Assembly (NCBI GenBank): GCA_014656175.1
Contig: BNBX01000008.1
Location: forward strand, 262,492-326,491
Length of the DNA stretch: 64,000 bases
Source of the DNA: Streptomyces werraensis
Lineage (GTDB): Bacteria; Actinomycetota; Actinomycetes; Streptomycetales; Streptomycetaceae
Reading direction: 5' to 3'
Within the stretch, counting starts at the first letter, position 1. Each line of letters begins with the position of its first letter. Both the position numbers and the translations under genes were made by a program. The notes beneath the pieces were generated by a model, which saw only the letters and a list, made by a program, of their open reading frames with translations, made no database searches and had not been told where the DNA came from. Below, in pieces: positions 40,083 through 51,065 of this stretch.

Positions 40083-40193
40083 TCCTGTTGACGGTCCTCA
40101 CACCGTTCCGGAGGCGATCGGCGGGCCCGGGCTCGCTACCATGGGGTCTCCGGAGCCTGACCGGGGGACCCGGATCGCGCACGAGGAGCCCTC

Positions 40194-42719
<2,526 letters not shown>

Positions 42720-42729
42720 CACGAGGCGA

Positions 42730-42784
42730 GGACACGACGAAGGGGCCGCCGTACCCGAGGTACGGCGGCCCCTTCGTCGTGTCC
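42730..42784. terminator. bidirectional 25-bp perfect hairpin between relA and DUF349 gene
   Basis: A perfect 25-bp inverted repeat (42730-42754 with 42760-42784) around the loop CCGAG, lying between convergent genes. It is the longest uninterrupted stem I found in the window. Confidence 0.9.
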
Positions 42785-42795
42785 GTCGCCCTGAC

Positions 42796-44025
42796 TCAGC
42801 CGCCGAACTCCTGGAGACCCTTCAGGGCCTGGTCCAGCAAGGCCTGGCGGCCCTCCAGCTCGCGCTCCAGCTTCTCCGCCTTCGCGGTGTTGCCCTGCGC
42901 GCGGGCCTGCTCGATCTGGCCCTTCAGCTTGTCCACGGCGGCCTGCAGCTGACCGGTCAGACCCTCGGCCCGGGCACGGGCCTCCGGGTTGGTGCGGCGC
43001 CACTCGGCCTCCTCGGCCTCCTGGATCGCGCGCTCCACGGTGTGCATCCGGCCCTCGACCTTCGGGCGGGCGTCCCTCGGCACATGGCCGATGGCCTCCC
43101 AGCGCTCGTTGATCGCACGGAACGCGGCCCTGGCGGCCTTCAGATCCGTGATCGGCAGCAGCTTCTCCGCCTCGCCGGCCAGCTCCTCCTTGAGCTTGAG
43201 GTTCTCCGCCTGCTCCGCGTCACGCTCGGCGAACACCGAGGAACGGGCCGCGAAGAAGACGTCCTGGGCGCTGCGGAAGCGGTTCCACAGCTCTTCCTCG
43301 TGCTCGCGCTGGGCACGGCCGGCGGCCTTCCACTGCGCCATCAGATCGCGGTACCGGGCCGCCGTCGGGCCCCAGTCCGTCGAGCCCGACAGCGCCTCGG
43401 CCTCGGCGACCAGCTGCTCCTTGACCCGGCGGGCGTCCTCGCGCTGCGCGTCCAGCTGCGCGAAGTGCTGCTTGCGCCGCTTGGAGAACGCCGACCGCGC
43501 GTGCGAGAACCGGTGCCACAGCTCGTCGTCGGACTTGCGGTCCAGCCGCGGCAGACCCTTCCAGGTGTCCACCAGGGCCCGCAGCCGCTCGCCGGCCGCC
43601 CGCCACTGGTCGGACTGCGCCAGCTCCTCGGCCTCGACGACCAGCGCCTCCTTGGCCTGCCGCGCTTCCTCGGACTGCCGGGCCCGCTGCGCCTTGCGCT
43701 CCTCGCGGCGCTTGTCGACCAGCTCCACGAGCTTGTCCAGCCGTGCCCTGAGGGCGTCCAGGTCACCGACCGCGTGATGGGCGTCGACCTGCTCGCGCAG
43801 GTGGTCGATCGCGGCCATGGCGTCCTTGGACGACAGGTCGGTGGTCCTCACCCGCTTCTCGAGGAGGCCGATCTCGACAACCAGGCCCTCGTACTTGCGC
43901 TCGAAGTAGGCCAGCGCCTCGTCAGGGGAGCCGGCCTGCCAGGAACCGACGACCTTCTCGCCGTCGGCCGTACGCACGTACACGGTCCCCGTCTCGTCGA
44001 CGCGGCCCCACGGGTCGCTGCTCAC
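42796..44025 (-). CDS. DUF349 domain-containing protein
   Basis: A 409-aa largely helical protein carrying repeated DUF349 units. The repeated pattern (W/F)xxxxxRxxxLxxxWKxxG...LWxRF occurs at least three times: WRAAGERLRALVDTWKGLPR, TAARYRDLMAQWKAAGRA and ARAAFRAINERWEAIGHVPR. It is rich in Glu, Arg, Ala and Lys and probably forms coiled coils. The function in actinobacteria is unknown; a distant E. coli member is a ribosome-associated/p-loop regulator candidate, but this should not be transferred. The start is GTG 44025. It converges on relA. Confidence 0.88.
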   Translation of the reverse strand: MSSDPWGRVDETGTVYVRTADGEKVVGSWQAGSPDEALAYFERKYEGLVVEIGLLEKRVRTTDLSSKDAMAAIDHLREQVDAHHAVGDLDALRARLDKLVELVDKRREERKAQRARQSEEARQAKEALVVEAEELAQSDQWRAAGERLRALVDTWKGLPRLDRKSDDELWHRFSHARSAFSKRRKQHFAQLDAQREDARRVKEQLVAEAEALSGSTDWGPTAARYRDLMAQWKAAGRAQREHEEELWNRFRSAQDVFFAARSSVFAERDAEQAENLKLKEELAGEAEKLLPITDLKAARAAFRAINERWEAIGHVPRDARPKVEGRMHTVERAIQEAEEAEWRRTNPEARARAEGLTGQLQAAVDKLKGQIEQARAQGNTAKAEKLERELEGRQALLDQALKGLQEFGG

Positions 44026-44162
44026 AGCGCCTCCTCCACATGATGCCGTCGAGGGGCCTGTGCGCTCCCCCGGGCATCGTCCACAGTTTCGTCACGGCCA
44101 ACATAGGCGACCGACGGGATGCCTGTCCGCATCCCGCGCGACCGAAATTACGCAGTTGGGGC

Positions 44163-44984
44163 TCAGGATGCGGTGACGGTCGCCTTGTCGATCACGACCG
44201 TCGCGTTGGGCGCCCCGTCGCCGGCCCCGGTGCTCTCCCCGGCGTCGGCGATCTTCTTCAGAACCTTCAGGCCCGCGTCCGAGACGGTGCCGAACGGTGT
44301 GTAGCTGGGCGGGAGCTGGCTGTCCTCGTAGACCAGGAAGAACTGGCTGCCGCCACTGTCCTTCTGCCCGGTGTTGGCCATCGCCACCGTGCCCGCGGGG
44401 TAGGTGTTGTTCTTCAGGCTCGCGTCCTTCAGGTTCTCGTCCGGGATCGTGTAGCCGGGACCGCCGGTGCCGGTGCCCGTCGGGTCGCCGCACTGCAGGA
44501 CGTAGATGCCGTTGGTGGTGAGCCGGTGGCACTTGGTGTGGTCGAAGTAGCCCTTGCCCGCCAGGAAGTGGAACGAGTTGACCGTGTGCGGGGCCGCCGA
44601 CGCCTTCAGCGCCACGTCTATCGTCCCGCAGGTGGTCTCGAGCTTCATCGTGTACTTCGCCGACTTGTCGATCGACAGCGCCGGCTCCTTCTTCCACGTC
44701 TGCTTCTCGACCTCGCCCGCGGCCGGCTTCTCGCACGGGTCCGGGGCCTTGGAGGTCTTTTCGGCCTCCGGCGTGACCTCCGCGGCCGCGTTGGTCTTGT
44801 CGTCGTCCTGCTCGAGCACCCCCGTCGTGTACAGCGCGAGGCTGCCGATCAGGGTCACACCGAGCACCGACGCGATGACCGCGTTGCGGACCCGCGTTTT
44901 GCGCCGCGCCTCGGTACGCCGCTGCTGCTGCCGCAAGAACTTCTCCCGGGCGAGCTGACGCCGCCGCTGCTCCTGGCTGACCAC
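44163..44984 (-). CDS. membrane-anchored cyclophilin-type peptidyl-prolyl isomerase
   Basis: A 273-aa protein. A very basic cytoplasmic N-terminus (QRRRQLAREKFLRQQQRR) precedes one membrane segment (about 34-53), an Asp/Ala/Pro-rich linker, and a cyclophilin domain (about 105-270) outside the membrane. The domain has CHRLTTNGIYVLQCGDPTGTG and SGGSQFFLVYEDSQLPPSYTPFG, the family's active-site region, although the usual FHRVI...FMIQGGD is changed to CHRLT...YVLQCGD. It is expected to fold exported proteins. The start is GTG 44984. It diverges from the MBL gene at 45168. Confidence 0.9.
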   Translation of the reverse strand: MVSQEQRRRQLAREKFLRQQQRRTEARRKTRVRNAVIASVLGVTLIGSLALYTTGVLEQDDDKTNAAAEVTPEAEKTSKAPDPCEKPAAGEVEKQTWKKEPALSIDKSAKYTMKLETTCGTIDVALKASAAPHTVNSFHFLAGKGYFDHTKCHRLTTNGIYVLQCGDPTGTGTGGPGYTIPDENLKDASLKNNTYPAGTVAMANTGQKDSGGSQFFLVYEDSQLPPSYTPFGTVSDAGLKVLKKIADAGESTGAGDGAPNATVVIDKATVTAS

Positions 44985-45167
44985 CGGGTTCTCTCCTCAT
45001 GCGTCTCGTGTGCCGGCCGGTACGCGTGCGTGCGTGCGGTGAGCCGACCGCCTGCGTGTGCCCCGTACCGTATATGGGTTCGCTGAGGAATCGGCAGCGC
45101 CGGTAGGCTCTGACCACGGGCGCAGCCCGTCGCAAGCCTCCCGTACCGACACAAACGAAGGACGATC

Positions 45168-45878
45168 GTGCTCATTGCCGGGTTCCCCGCCGGAGCATGG
45201 GGGACGAACTGTTATCTCGTCGCCCCCGCCGCCGGCGAGGAGTGCGTGATCATCGACCCGGGCCACCAGGCCGCCGACGGTGTGGCGGAGGCGGTCCGCA
45301 AGCACCGGCTCAAGCCCGTCGCCGTCGTCCTCACCCACGGCCACATCGACCACGTCGCCTCGGTGGTGCCGGTCTGCGGCGCGCACGACGTGCCCGCCTG
45401 GATCCACCCCGAGGACCGGTACATGATGAGCGACCCGGAGAAGGGCATAGGCCGGGCCATCGGCATGCCGCTCATGGGGGAGCTGACGGTGGGGGAGCCG
45501 GACGACGTCAAGGAACTCACCGACGGCGCCGCGCTGAAGCTGGCGGGTCTCGAGTTCTCCGTCGCGCACGCCCCGGGCCATACCAAGGGGTCGGTGACCT
45601 TCAGCCTGCCCGAGTCGGCCGACATCCCGCCGGTCATGTTCTCGGGCGACCTGTTGTTCGCCGGCTCCGTCGGACGCACCGACCTGCCCGGCGGTGACAT
45701 GGCCGAGATGCTCGACTCGCTGGCCCGCGTGTGCCTGCCGCTCGACGACTCGACCGTGGTGCTGTCCGGACACGGCCCCCAGACCACCATCGGCCAGGAG
45801 CGCGCCACCAACCCGTATCTGCGGCAGGTGGCCGCCGGCCCGGGAGCCCGGACCGAGGCTCCCCGACGAGGAATGTGA
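45168..45878 (+). CDS. MBL-fold metallohydrolase (glyoxalase II-like)
   Basis: A 236-aa metallo-beta-lactamase-fold hydrolase. Metal ligands: THGHIDH at 56-62 (His57, His59, Asp61, His62), His in APGHTKGS near 140, Asp in FSGDLLFAGSVGR near 163, and His in LSGHGPQT near 205. This arrangement is that of the glyoxalase II-like subfamily, often found upstream of hisS in actinobacteria. The substrate is unknown, probably a thioester or similar. The start GTG 45168 has GAAGGA upstream. The stop lies just before hisS, so the two are co-transcribed. Confidence 0.9.
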   Translation: MLIAGFPAGAWGTNCYLVAPAAGEECVIIDPGHQAADGVAEAVRKHRLKPVAVVLTHGHIDHVASVVPVCGAHDVPAWIHPEDRYMMSDPEKGIGRAIGMPLMGELTVGEPDDVKELTDGAALKLAGLEFSVAHAPGHTKGSVTFSLPESADIPPVMFSGDLLFAGSVGRTDLPGGDMAEMLDSLARVCLPLDDSTVVLSGHGPQTTIGQERATNPYLRQVAAGPGARTEAPRRGM

Positions 45879-45889
45879 CGAGTACTTCC

Positions 45890-47152
45890 GTGAGCACCTT
45901 CAAGGCCCCCAAGGGCACCTACGACCTGCTGCCGCCCGAGTCCGCCAAGTACCTCGCCGTGCGCGAGGCGATCGCCGCCCCGCTGCGCGGCTCCGGCTAC
46001 GGCTACATCGAGACGCCCGGCTTCGAGAACGTCGAGCTGTTCGCACGCGGCGTCGGCGAGTCCACCGACATCGTCACCAAGGAGATGTACGCCTTCGAGA
46101 CCAAGGGCGGCGACAGGCTCGCCCTGCGTCCCGAGGGCACCGCCTCCGTGCTGCGCGCCGCGCTGGAGGCCAACCTGCACAAAGCGGGCAACCTGCCGGT
46201 CAAACTCTGGTACTCCGGCTCGTACTACCGCTACGAGCGCCCGCAGAAGGGGCGTTACCGGCACTTCTCCCAGGTGGGCGCCGAGGCGATCGGCGCCGAG
46301 GACCCGGCCCTCGACGCCGAGCTGATCATCCTGGCCGACCAGGCGTACCGCTCCCTGGGCCTGCAGAACTTCCGCATCCTGCTCAACAGCCTGGGCGACA
46401 AGGAGTGCCGCCCCGTCTACCGGGAGGCGCTGCAGAACTTCCTGCGCGGTCTGGACCTCGACGAGGACACCCTGCGCCGCGCGGAGATCAACCCGCTGCG
46501 CGTCCTGGACGACAAGCGCGAATCGGTGCAGAAGCAGCTCGGCGACGCCCCGCTGCTGCGCGACTACCTCTGCGACGCCTGCAAGGCGTACCACGAGGAG
46601 GTGCGCGAGCTGGTCACGGCGGCGGGCGTGGTCTTCGAGGACGACCCCAAGCTGGTGCGCGGCCTGGACTACTACACCCGCACCACGTTCGAGTTCGTCC
46701 ACGACGGCCTCGGCTCCCAGTCCGCGGTGGGCGGCGGCGGCCGCTACGACGGCCTGTCCGAGATGATCGGCGGCCCCGCGCTGCCGTCCGTCGGCTGGGC
46801 GCTCGGCGTCGACCGCACGGTGCTGGCCCTGGAGGCGGAGGGTGTCGAGCTCGAACTGCCCGTCACCACCAGCGTGTTCGCCGTGCCGCTCGGCGACGAG
46901 GCCCGCCGGGTGCTGTTCGCGAAGGTCACCGAGCTGCGCAAGAACGGCGTGGCCGCGGACTTCTCCTACGGCGGCAAGGGCCTCAAGGCCGCGATGAAGG
47001 CGGCCAACCGCTCGGGCGCGCGGTACGCGCTGATCCTCGGTGAGCGTGACATCGAGCAGGGCCTGGTCCAGCTCAAGGACCTGGAGTCCGGCGAGCAGAC
47101 CGCGGTCGGCTTGAACGAGATCGTAGCGGAGCTCGAGTCCCGCCTCGGCTGA
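45890..47152 (+). CDS. hisS: histidine--tRNA ligase
   Basis: A 420-aa class II synthetase. Motif 1 region: ETPGFENVELFARGVGE; motif 2: SYYRYERPQKGRYRHFSQVGAEAIG; His-A-type signature: LVRGLDYYTRTTFEF; motif 3: GGGRYDGL followed by PSVGWALGVDR. The C-terminal anticodon-binding domain begins near residue 325. I chose GTG 45890, which gives the usual VSTFKAPKGTYDLLP start. GTG 45875, overlapping the upstream stop as GTGA, would add five residues and is a real alternative. It ends at a strong terminator. Confidence 0.96.
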   Translation: MSTFKAPKGTYDLLPPESAKYLAVREAIAAPLRGSGYGYIETPGFENVELFARGVGESTDIVTKEMYAFETKGGDRLALRPEGTASVLRAALEANLHKAGNLPVKLWYSGSYYRYERPQKGRYRHFSQVGAEAIGAEDPALDAELIILADQAYRSLGLQNFRILLNSLGDKECRPVYREALQNFLRGLDLDEDTLRRAEINPLRVLDDKRESVQKQLGDAPLLRDYLCDACKAYHEEVRELVTAAGVVFEDDPKLVRGLDYYTRTTFEFVHDGLGSQSAVGGGGRYDGLSEMIGGPALPSVGWALGVDRTVLALEAEGVELELPVTTSVFAVPLGDEARRVLFAKVTELRKNGVAADFSYGGKGLKAAMKAANRSGARYALILGERDIEQGLVQLKDLESGEQTAVGLNEIVAELESRLG

Positions 47153-47165
47153 GACGACCCGTTCC

Positions 47166-47200
47166 GGGCGCCGGGCCCCTTGCCGAGGGGCCCGGCGCCC
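47166..47200 (+). terminator. hisS terminator
   Basis: A perfect 14-bp stem (GGGCGCCGGGCCCC with its complement, 47166-47179 and 47187-47200) around a 7-base loop. Confidence 0.8.
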
Positions 47201-47415
47201 GTGCGTCGTCAACGGCACGGATCCCGACTCCACCCCGGCGGGGGACCCCGGACCGGACGCGTGTGCGGAACCCCGCGAGAAACGGCCGGAACCCTGCACC
47301 CCGGGCCGAACGCCCGTACGTCCTTATGCGGGTCCAACGGCGCGTTCATGGGACCGTACGGCACAATGACCCCTGCCCGAAGCAGGTCCAGACTCACCAG
47401 TGACGGAATCGGCGT

Positions 47416-48084
47416 ATGAGCAGGACGACAGTCAGGGACGTCGACATGGAGCCAGAGCCTTCCGCGTCGCAGCAGCGAGCCGCGACCGCACCGCGCACCG
47501 AGGGCGCGAGCCGTGCCCTCGCGCTGCTCCTGGTGATCACCGGCGCGGCCGGCGTGCTCGCCGCCTGGGTGATCACGCTCGACAAGTTCAAGCTGCTCGA
47601 GGCCAAGGTCAAGGGCGAGACGTTCGTCCCCGGCTGCAGCCTCAACCCCGTCGTCTCCTGCGGCAGCGTCATGGAGAGCGACCAGGCCTCCGTGTTCGGC
47701 TTCCCCAACCCGATGCTCGGCCTGGTGACCTACGGCATCGTGGTCTGCGTCGGCGTGAGCCTGCTCGCCCGGGCCCGCTTCCCCCGCTGGTACTGGCTCA
47801 CCTTCAACGCGGGCACCCTCTTCGGCGTCGGCTTCTGCGCCTGGCTGATGTTCCAGTCCCTGTACCGGATCAACGCCCTGTGCCTGTGGTGCTGCCTCGC
47901 CTGGGTCGCCACGATCGTCATGTTCTGGTACGTGACGTCCTTCAACATCCGCAAGGGCTTCCTGCCCGCGCCCTCCTGGCTCAAGAGCTTCTTCGGGGAG
48001 TTCACCTGGGTCCTGCCGGTGCTGCACATCGGCATCATCGGCATGCTGATCCTGACCCGCTGGTGGGACTTCTGGACCAGCTGA
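47416..48084 (+). CDS. vitamin K epoxide reductase (VKOR) family protein
   Basis: A 222-aa membrane thiol oxidoreductase. Four to five membrane segments are present. Catalytic cysteines: the loop pair Cys74/Cys82 (CSLNPVVSC) and the CXXC motif Cys156-LW-Cys159 near the quinone site, with an extra Cys160. Family knowledge: VKOR reoxidises a secreted DsbA-like partner and passes electrons to menaquinone. No secreted DsbA is next to it here; the DsbA-like protein at 6111 has no signal. The start is ATG 47416, with ATG 47446 as an alternative. The 215-base gap upstream holds its promoter, which I could not define. Confidence 0.92.
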   Translation: MSRTTVRDVDMEPEPSASQQRAATAPRTEGASRALALLLVITGAAGVLAAWVITLDKFKLLEAKVKGETFVPGCSLNPVVSCGSVMESDQASVFGFPNPMLGLVTYGIVVCVGVSLLARARFPRWYWLTFNAGTLFGVGFCAWLMFQSLYRINALCLWCCLAWVATIVMFWYVTSFNIRKGFLPAPSWLKSFFGEFTWVLPVLHIGIIGMLILTRWWDFWTS

Positions 48085-48127
48085 CCGTCCGCGCCGGGCT
48101 GTCGGCGCGGTGCTTTAGGGTTTCAGC

Positions 48128-49483
48128 GTGGAGCCCGACCTGTTCACCGCCGCAGCAGAAGAACGCCAGGAGAAGGACCCCGCCGGGAGCCCGCTGGCGG
48201 TCCGGATGCGCCCGCGCACCCTCGACGAGGTGGTCGGCCAGCAGCACCTGCTGAAGCCGGGCTCTCCCCTGCGCAGACTGGTCGGCGAAGGCTCCTCGGG
48301 CCCCGCGGGACCCTCCTCGGTGATCCTCTGGGGCCCGCCCGGCACGGGCAAGACGACCCTCGCCTACGTGGTCTCCAAGGCCACCAACAAGCGCTTCGTG
48401 GAACTGTCCGCGATCACCGCCGGCGTCAAGGAGGTCCGCGCGGTCATCGACGGCGCCCGCCGGGCCTCCGGCGGGTACGGACAGGAGACGGTCCTCTTCC
48501 TCGACGAGATCCACCGCTTCAGCAAGGCCCAGCAGGACTCCCTGCTCCCCGCCGTGGAGAACCGCTGGGTCACCCTCATCGCCGCGACCACCGAGAACCC
48601 CTACTTCTCGGTCATCTCCCCACTGCTCTCCCGCTCCCTGCTGCTCACCCTCGAACCGCTCACCGACGACGACATCCGCTCCCTGCTGCGGCGCGCCCTC
48701 ACCGACGAGCGCGGTCTCAAGGGCGCCGTCACCCTCCCCGACGACACCGCCGAGCACCTGCTGCGCATCGCGGGCGGGGACGCCCGCCGCGCGCTCACCG
48801 CCCTGGAGGCCGCCGCCGGCGCCGCACTGGACAAGGGCGAGCCCGAGGTGACCCTGGCGACCCTGGAGGAGACGGTCGACCGGGCCGCCGTGAAGTACGA
48901 CCGCGACGGCGACCAGCACTACGACGTCGCCAGCGCGCTGATCAAGTCGATCCGCGGCTCCGACGTGGACGCGGCCCTGCACTACCTGGCCCGCATGATC
49001 GAGGCCGGCGAGGACCCCCGCTTCATCGCCCGCCGCCTGATGATCTCCGCCAGCGAGGACATCGGCCTCGCCGATCCCAACGCCCTGCAGATCGCGGTCG
49101 CCGCCGCCCAGGCCGTCGCCATGATCGGCTTCCCCGAGGCCGCGCTCACCCTCAGCCACGCCACCATCGCCCTGGCGCTCGCCCCCAAGTCCAACGCGGC
49201 CACCACCGCGATCGGCGCCGCCCTGGAGGACGTCCGCAAGGGACTGGCCGGCCCGGTCCCCTCCCATCTGCGCGACAGCCACTACAAGGGCGCGGGCAAG
49301 CTCGGACACGGCAAGGGGTACACCTACCCGCACGACCTGCCCGAGGGCATCGCCGAGCAGCAGTACGCCCCGGACGCCCTGAAGGACCGCGAGTACTACG
49401 AGCCCACCCGGCACGGCGCCGAGGCGCGGTACGCGGACGCCGTGGAGTGGACCAGGAAGCACCTCGGTCGCAAGCGGTCATGA
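48128..49483 (+). CDS. rarA: replication-associated recombination ATPase RarA (MgsA)
   Basis: A 451-aa AAA+ ATPase of the RarA/MgsA/WRNIP1 family that acts at stalled replication forks. RMRPRTLDEVVGQQHLL (about 26-42) is the family start, Walker A GPPGTGKTT is at about 69-77, Walker B is FLDEIHRF, and the sensor region is AATTENPYFSVISPLLSR. The C-terminal part contains the MgsA tetramerisation region (RMIEAGEDPRFIARRLMISASEDIGLADP). The start is GTG 48128; TAGGGT at 48116-48121 with no ribosome site suggests a leaderless mRNA. Confidence 0.94.
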   Translation: MEPDLFTAAAEERQEKDPAGSPLAVRMRPRTLDEVVGQQHLLKPGSPLRRLVGEGSSGPAGPSSVILWGPPGTGKTTLAYVVSKATNKRFVELSAITAGVKEVRAVIDGARRASGGYGQETVLFLDEIHRFSKAQQDSLLPAVENRWVTLIAATTENPYFSVISPLLSRSLLLTLEPLTDDDIRSLLRRALTDERGLKGAVTLPDDTAEHLLRIAGGDARRALTALEAAAGAALDKGEPEVTLATLEETVDRAAVKYDRDGDQHYDVASALIKSIRGSDVDAALHYLARMIEAGEDPRFIARRLMISASEDIGLADPNALQIAVAAAQAVAMIGFPEAALTLSHATIALALAPKSNAATTAIGAALEDVRKGLAGPVPSHLRDSHYKGAGKLGHGKGYTYPHDLPEGIAEQQYAPDALKDREYYEPTRHGAEARYADAVEWTRKHLGRKRS

Positions 49484-49491
49484 GCACCCTG

Positions 49492-49784
49492 TAGACTCAC
49501 GCGAAGTGCTGTGTCCCGTGTCCGGCTCCGGTCGGCGCCTCAGGCGGGACGACCAGCCGGATCTTTCGATCCAGGAGCGTCGCGCACCGTCGTAGGTGTC
49601 GCGGGCAGCCCACCACCACCCGTAAGTCCCGGGAGCGGTCGGTGGGCCGTTCGTGTGCTGCACGTATGTGCCCAGACCAGGGGAGCGGCTGCCCGGCACG
49701 TCCCATGGGGACCTGCTGGGATTCCCCGGCTGCGGATGCGACCTCCCGTAACCCTGAGGCAGCCGTAAAGGAAAAGGAAAAGAA
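49492..49784 (+). promoter_or_regulatory. long structured leader of rpsD (candidate S4 autoregulatory RNA)
   Basis: TAGACT at 49492-49497 is a plausible -10, giving a leader of about 280 nt before the rpsD GTG. Four short segments can pair with each other in more than one way: GGGCAGCC (49603-49610), GGCTGCCC (49687-49694), GGCTGC (49728-49733) and GGCAGCC (49758-49764). The last lies directly before the purine-rich ribosome site (AAAGGAAAAGGAAAAGAA, about 49767-49784). A small hairpin GGATC-TTTC-GATCC is near 49559. S4 is a known autoregulator in other bacteria, so a feedback switch is likely here by inference. No known RNA family was matched. Confidence 0.55.
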
Positions 49785-50399
49785 GTGGCGAACCAGTCCC
49801 GCCCCAAGGTCAAGAAGTCGCGTGCCCTCGGTATCGCGCTGACTCCGAAGGCCGTCAAGTACTTCGAGGCCCGCCCCTACCCGCCGGGTGAGCACGGCCG
49901 TGGCCGCAAGCAGAACTCGGACTACAAGGTCCGTCTGCTGGAGAAGCAGCGTCTGCGCGCGCAGTACGACCTCTCCGAGCGGCAGCTCGTCCGTGCCTAC
50001 GAGCGCGCCTCCAAGACCTCGATGAAGACCGGCGAGGCCCTGGTCATCGAGCTCGAGCGCCGTCTCGACGCGCTGGTCCTGCGTTCGGGCATCGCCCGCA
50101 CGATCTACCAGGCCCGCCAGATGGTCACCCACGGCCACATCCAGGTGAACGGCAAGAAGGTCGACAAGCCCTCCTTCCGTGTCCGCCCGGACGACGTCGT
50201 GGAGGTCCGCGAGCGCAGCAAGGAGAAGACGCTCTTCACGATCGCTCGTGAGGGTGGCTTCGCCCCCGACGGTGAGATCCCGCGCTACCTGCAGGTGAAC
50301 CTCAAGGCCCTGGCGTTCCGCCTGGACCGTGAGCCGAACCGCAAGGAGATCCCGGTGATCTGCGACGAGCAGCTCGTCGTCGAGTACTACGCCCGCTGA
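49785..50399 (+). CDS. rpsD: 30S ribosomal protein S4
   Basis: A 204-aa primary 16S rRNA-binding protein. The N-terminal region lacks the zinc-binding cysteines of the C+ form (VANQSRPKVKKSRALGIAL), so this is a zinc-independent S4. The S4 RNA-binding domain covers RLDALVLRSGIARTIYQARQMVTHGHIQVNGKKVD (about 92-125). GTG 49785 follows a very strong, repeated ribosome site. The gene is free-standing and not in the alpha operon, which is usual for Gram-positive bacteria. A 48-base terminator stem follows. Confidence 0.97.
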   Translation: MANQSRPKVKKSRALGIALTPKAVKYFEARPYPPGEHGRGRKQNSDYKVRLLEKQRLRAQYDLSERQLVRAYERASKTSMKTGEALVIELERRLDALVLRSGIARTIYQARQMVTHGHIQVNGKKVDKPSFRVRPDDVVEVRERSKEKTLFTIAREGGFAPDGEIPRYLQVNLKALAFRLDREPNRKEIPVICDEQLVVEYYAR

Positions 50400-50420
50400 G
50401 CAGGCAGGCACGCGGTATCC

Positions 50421-50468
50421 CGAGCCCGTCGTCCCCCCGCCCTCCGGGGCGGGGAGGCGGCGGGCTCG
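50421..50468 (+). terminator. rpsD terminator
   Basis: An outer stem CGAGCCCG/CGGGCTCG (50421-50428 with 50461-50468) encloses an inner CCCCGCCC/GGGCGGGG stem with a TCCG loop. Confidence 0.85.
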
Positions 50469-50617
50469 TCCTCGCCCGGGCACCTTCCGCCGCCTTCCGT
50501 CCGGACCGGCGCCGCGACGGACGGTAATCCGGTACGGAGACCCGTCACCGGCGCGATAGGCTCGGTCACACGACTTTTTCGATGTTCAGGCGCGTTTCAA
50601 GGGAGCGGGTGCACACA

Positions 50618-51058
50618 GTGTCCGGTGGTGAGGTGGCCGGCATCCTGGTGGCCGTCTTCTGGGCGATCCTGGTCTCCTTCCTCGCCGTGGCACTGGCGAG
50701 GCTGGCCCAGACGCTCCGGGCGACCACCAAACTGGTGGCGGACGTGACCGACCAGGCCGTCCCGCTGCTGGCGGAGGCCTCCACGGCGGTCCGGTCCGCG
50801 CAGACCCAGATCGAACGGGTCGACGCGATCGCCTCCGACGTCCAGGAGGTCACCTCCAACGCCTCCGCGCTGTCCACCACCGTGGCCTCCACCTTCGGCG
50901 GCCCCCTGGTCAAGGTCGCCGCCTTCGGCTACGGCGTGCGCCGGGCCCTCGGCGGCCGCAAGGAGGACGCGCCGGAGGGGGCGCGGCGCAACGTGATCGT
51001 GGGCCGCACCGTCCCGGGAGCGCGGCGCGACAAGCGGACCCGGGGAAAGAAGGACTGA
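50618..51058 (+). CDS. DUF948 domain-containing protein
   Basis: A 146-aa protein. One N-terminal membrane segment (VAGILVAVFWAILVSFLAVALARL, about 6-29) is followed by a helical DUF948 domain (TLRATTKLVADVTDQAVPLLAEASTAV...) that resembles chemotaxis-receptor-like coiled coils, and a basic tail (RRDKRTRGKKD). The family function is unknown. The start is uncertain: GTG 50618 fits the family N-terminus (VSGGEVAG) and GTG 50609 sits closer to the AGGGAG site. TAGGCT at 50557-50562 may be the -10. It is 7 bases from the next gene and probably in an operon with alaS. Confidence 0.85.
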   Translation: MSGGEVAGILVAVFWAILVSFLAVALARLAQTLRATTKLVADVTDQAVPLLAEASTAVRSAQTQIERVDAIASDVQEVTSNASALSTTVASTFGGPLVKVAAFGYGVRRALGGRKEDAPEGARRNVIVGRTVPGARRDKRTRGKKD

Positions 51059-51065
51059 CCGGACG

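Noticed and set aside
49511..49768. A short coding frame within the rpsD leader
   Set aside because: It is rich in Arg, Pro and Gly, has no ribosome site, and overlaps the complementary segments that suggest an RNA structure. A leader peptide is not supported.
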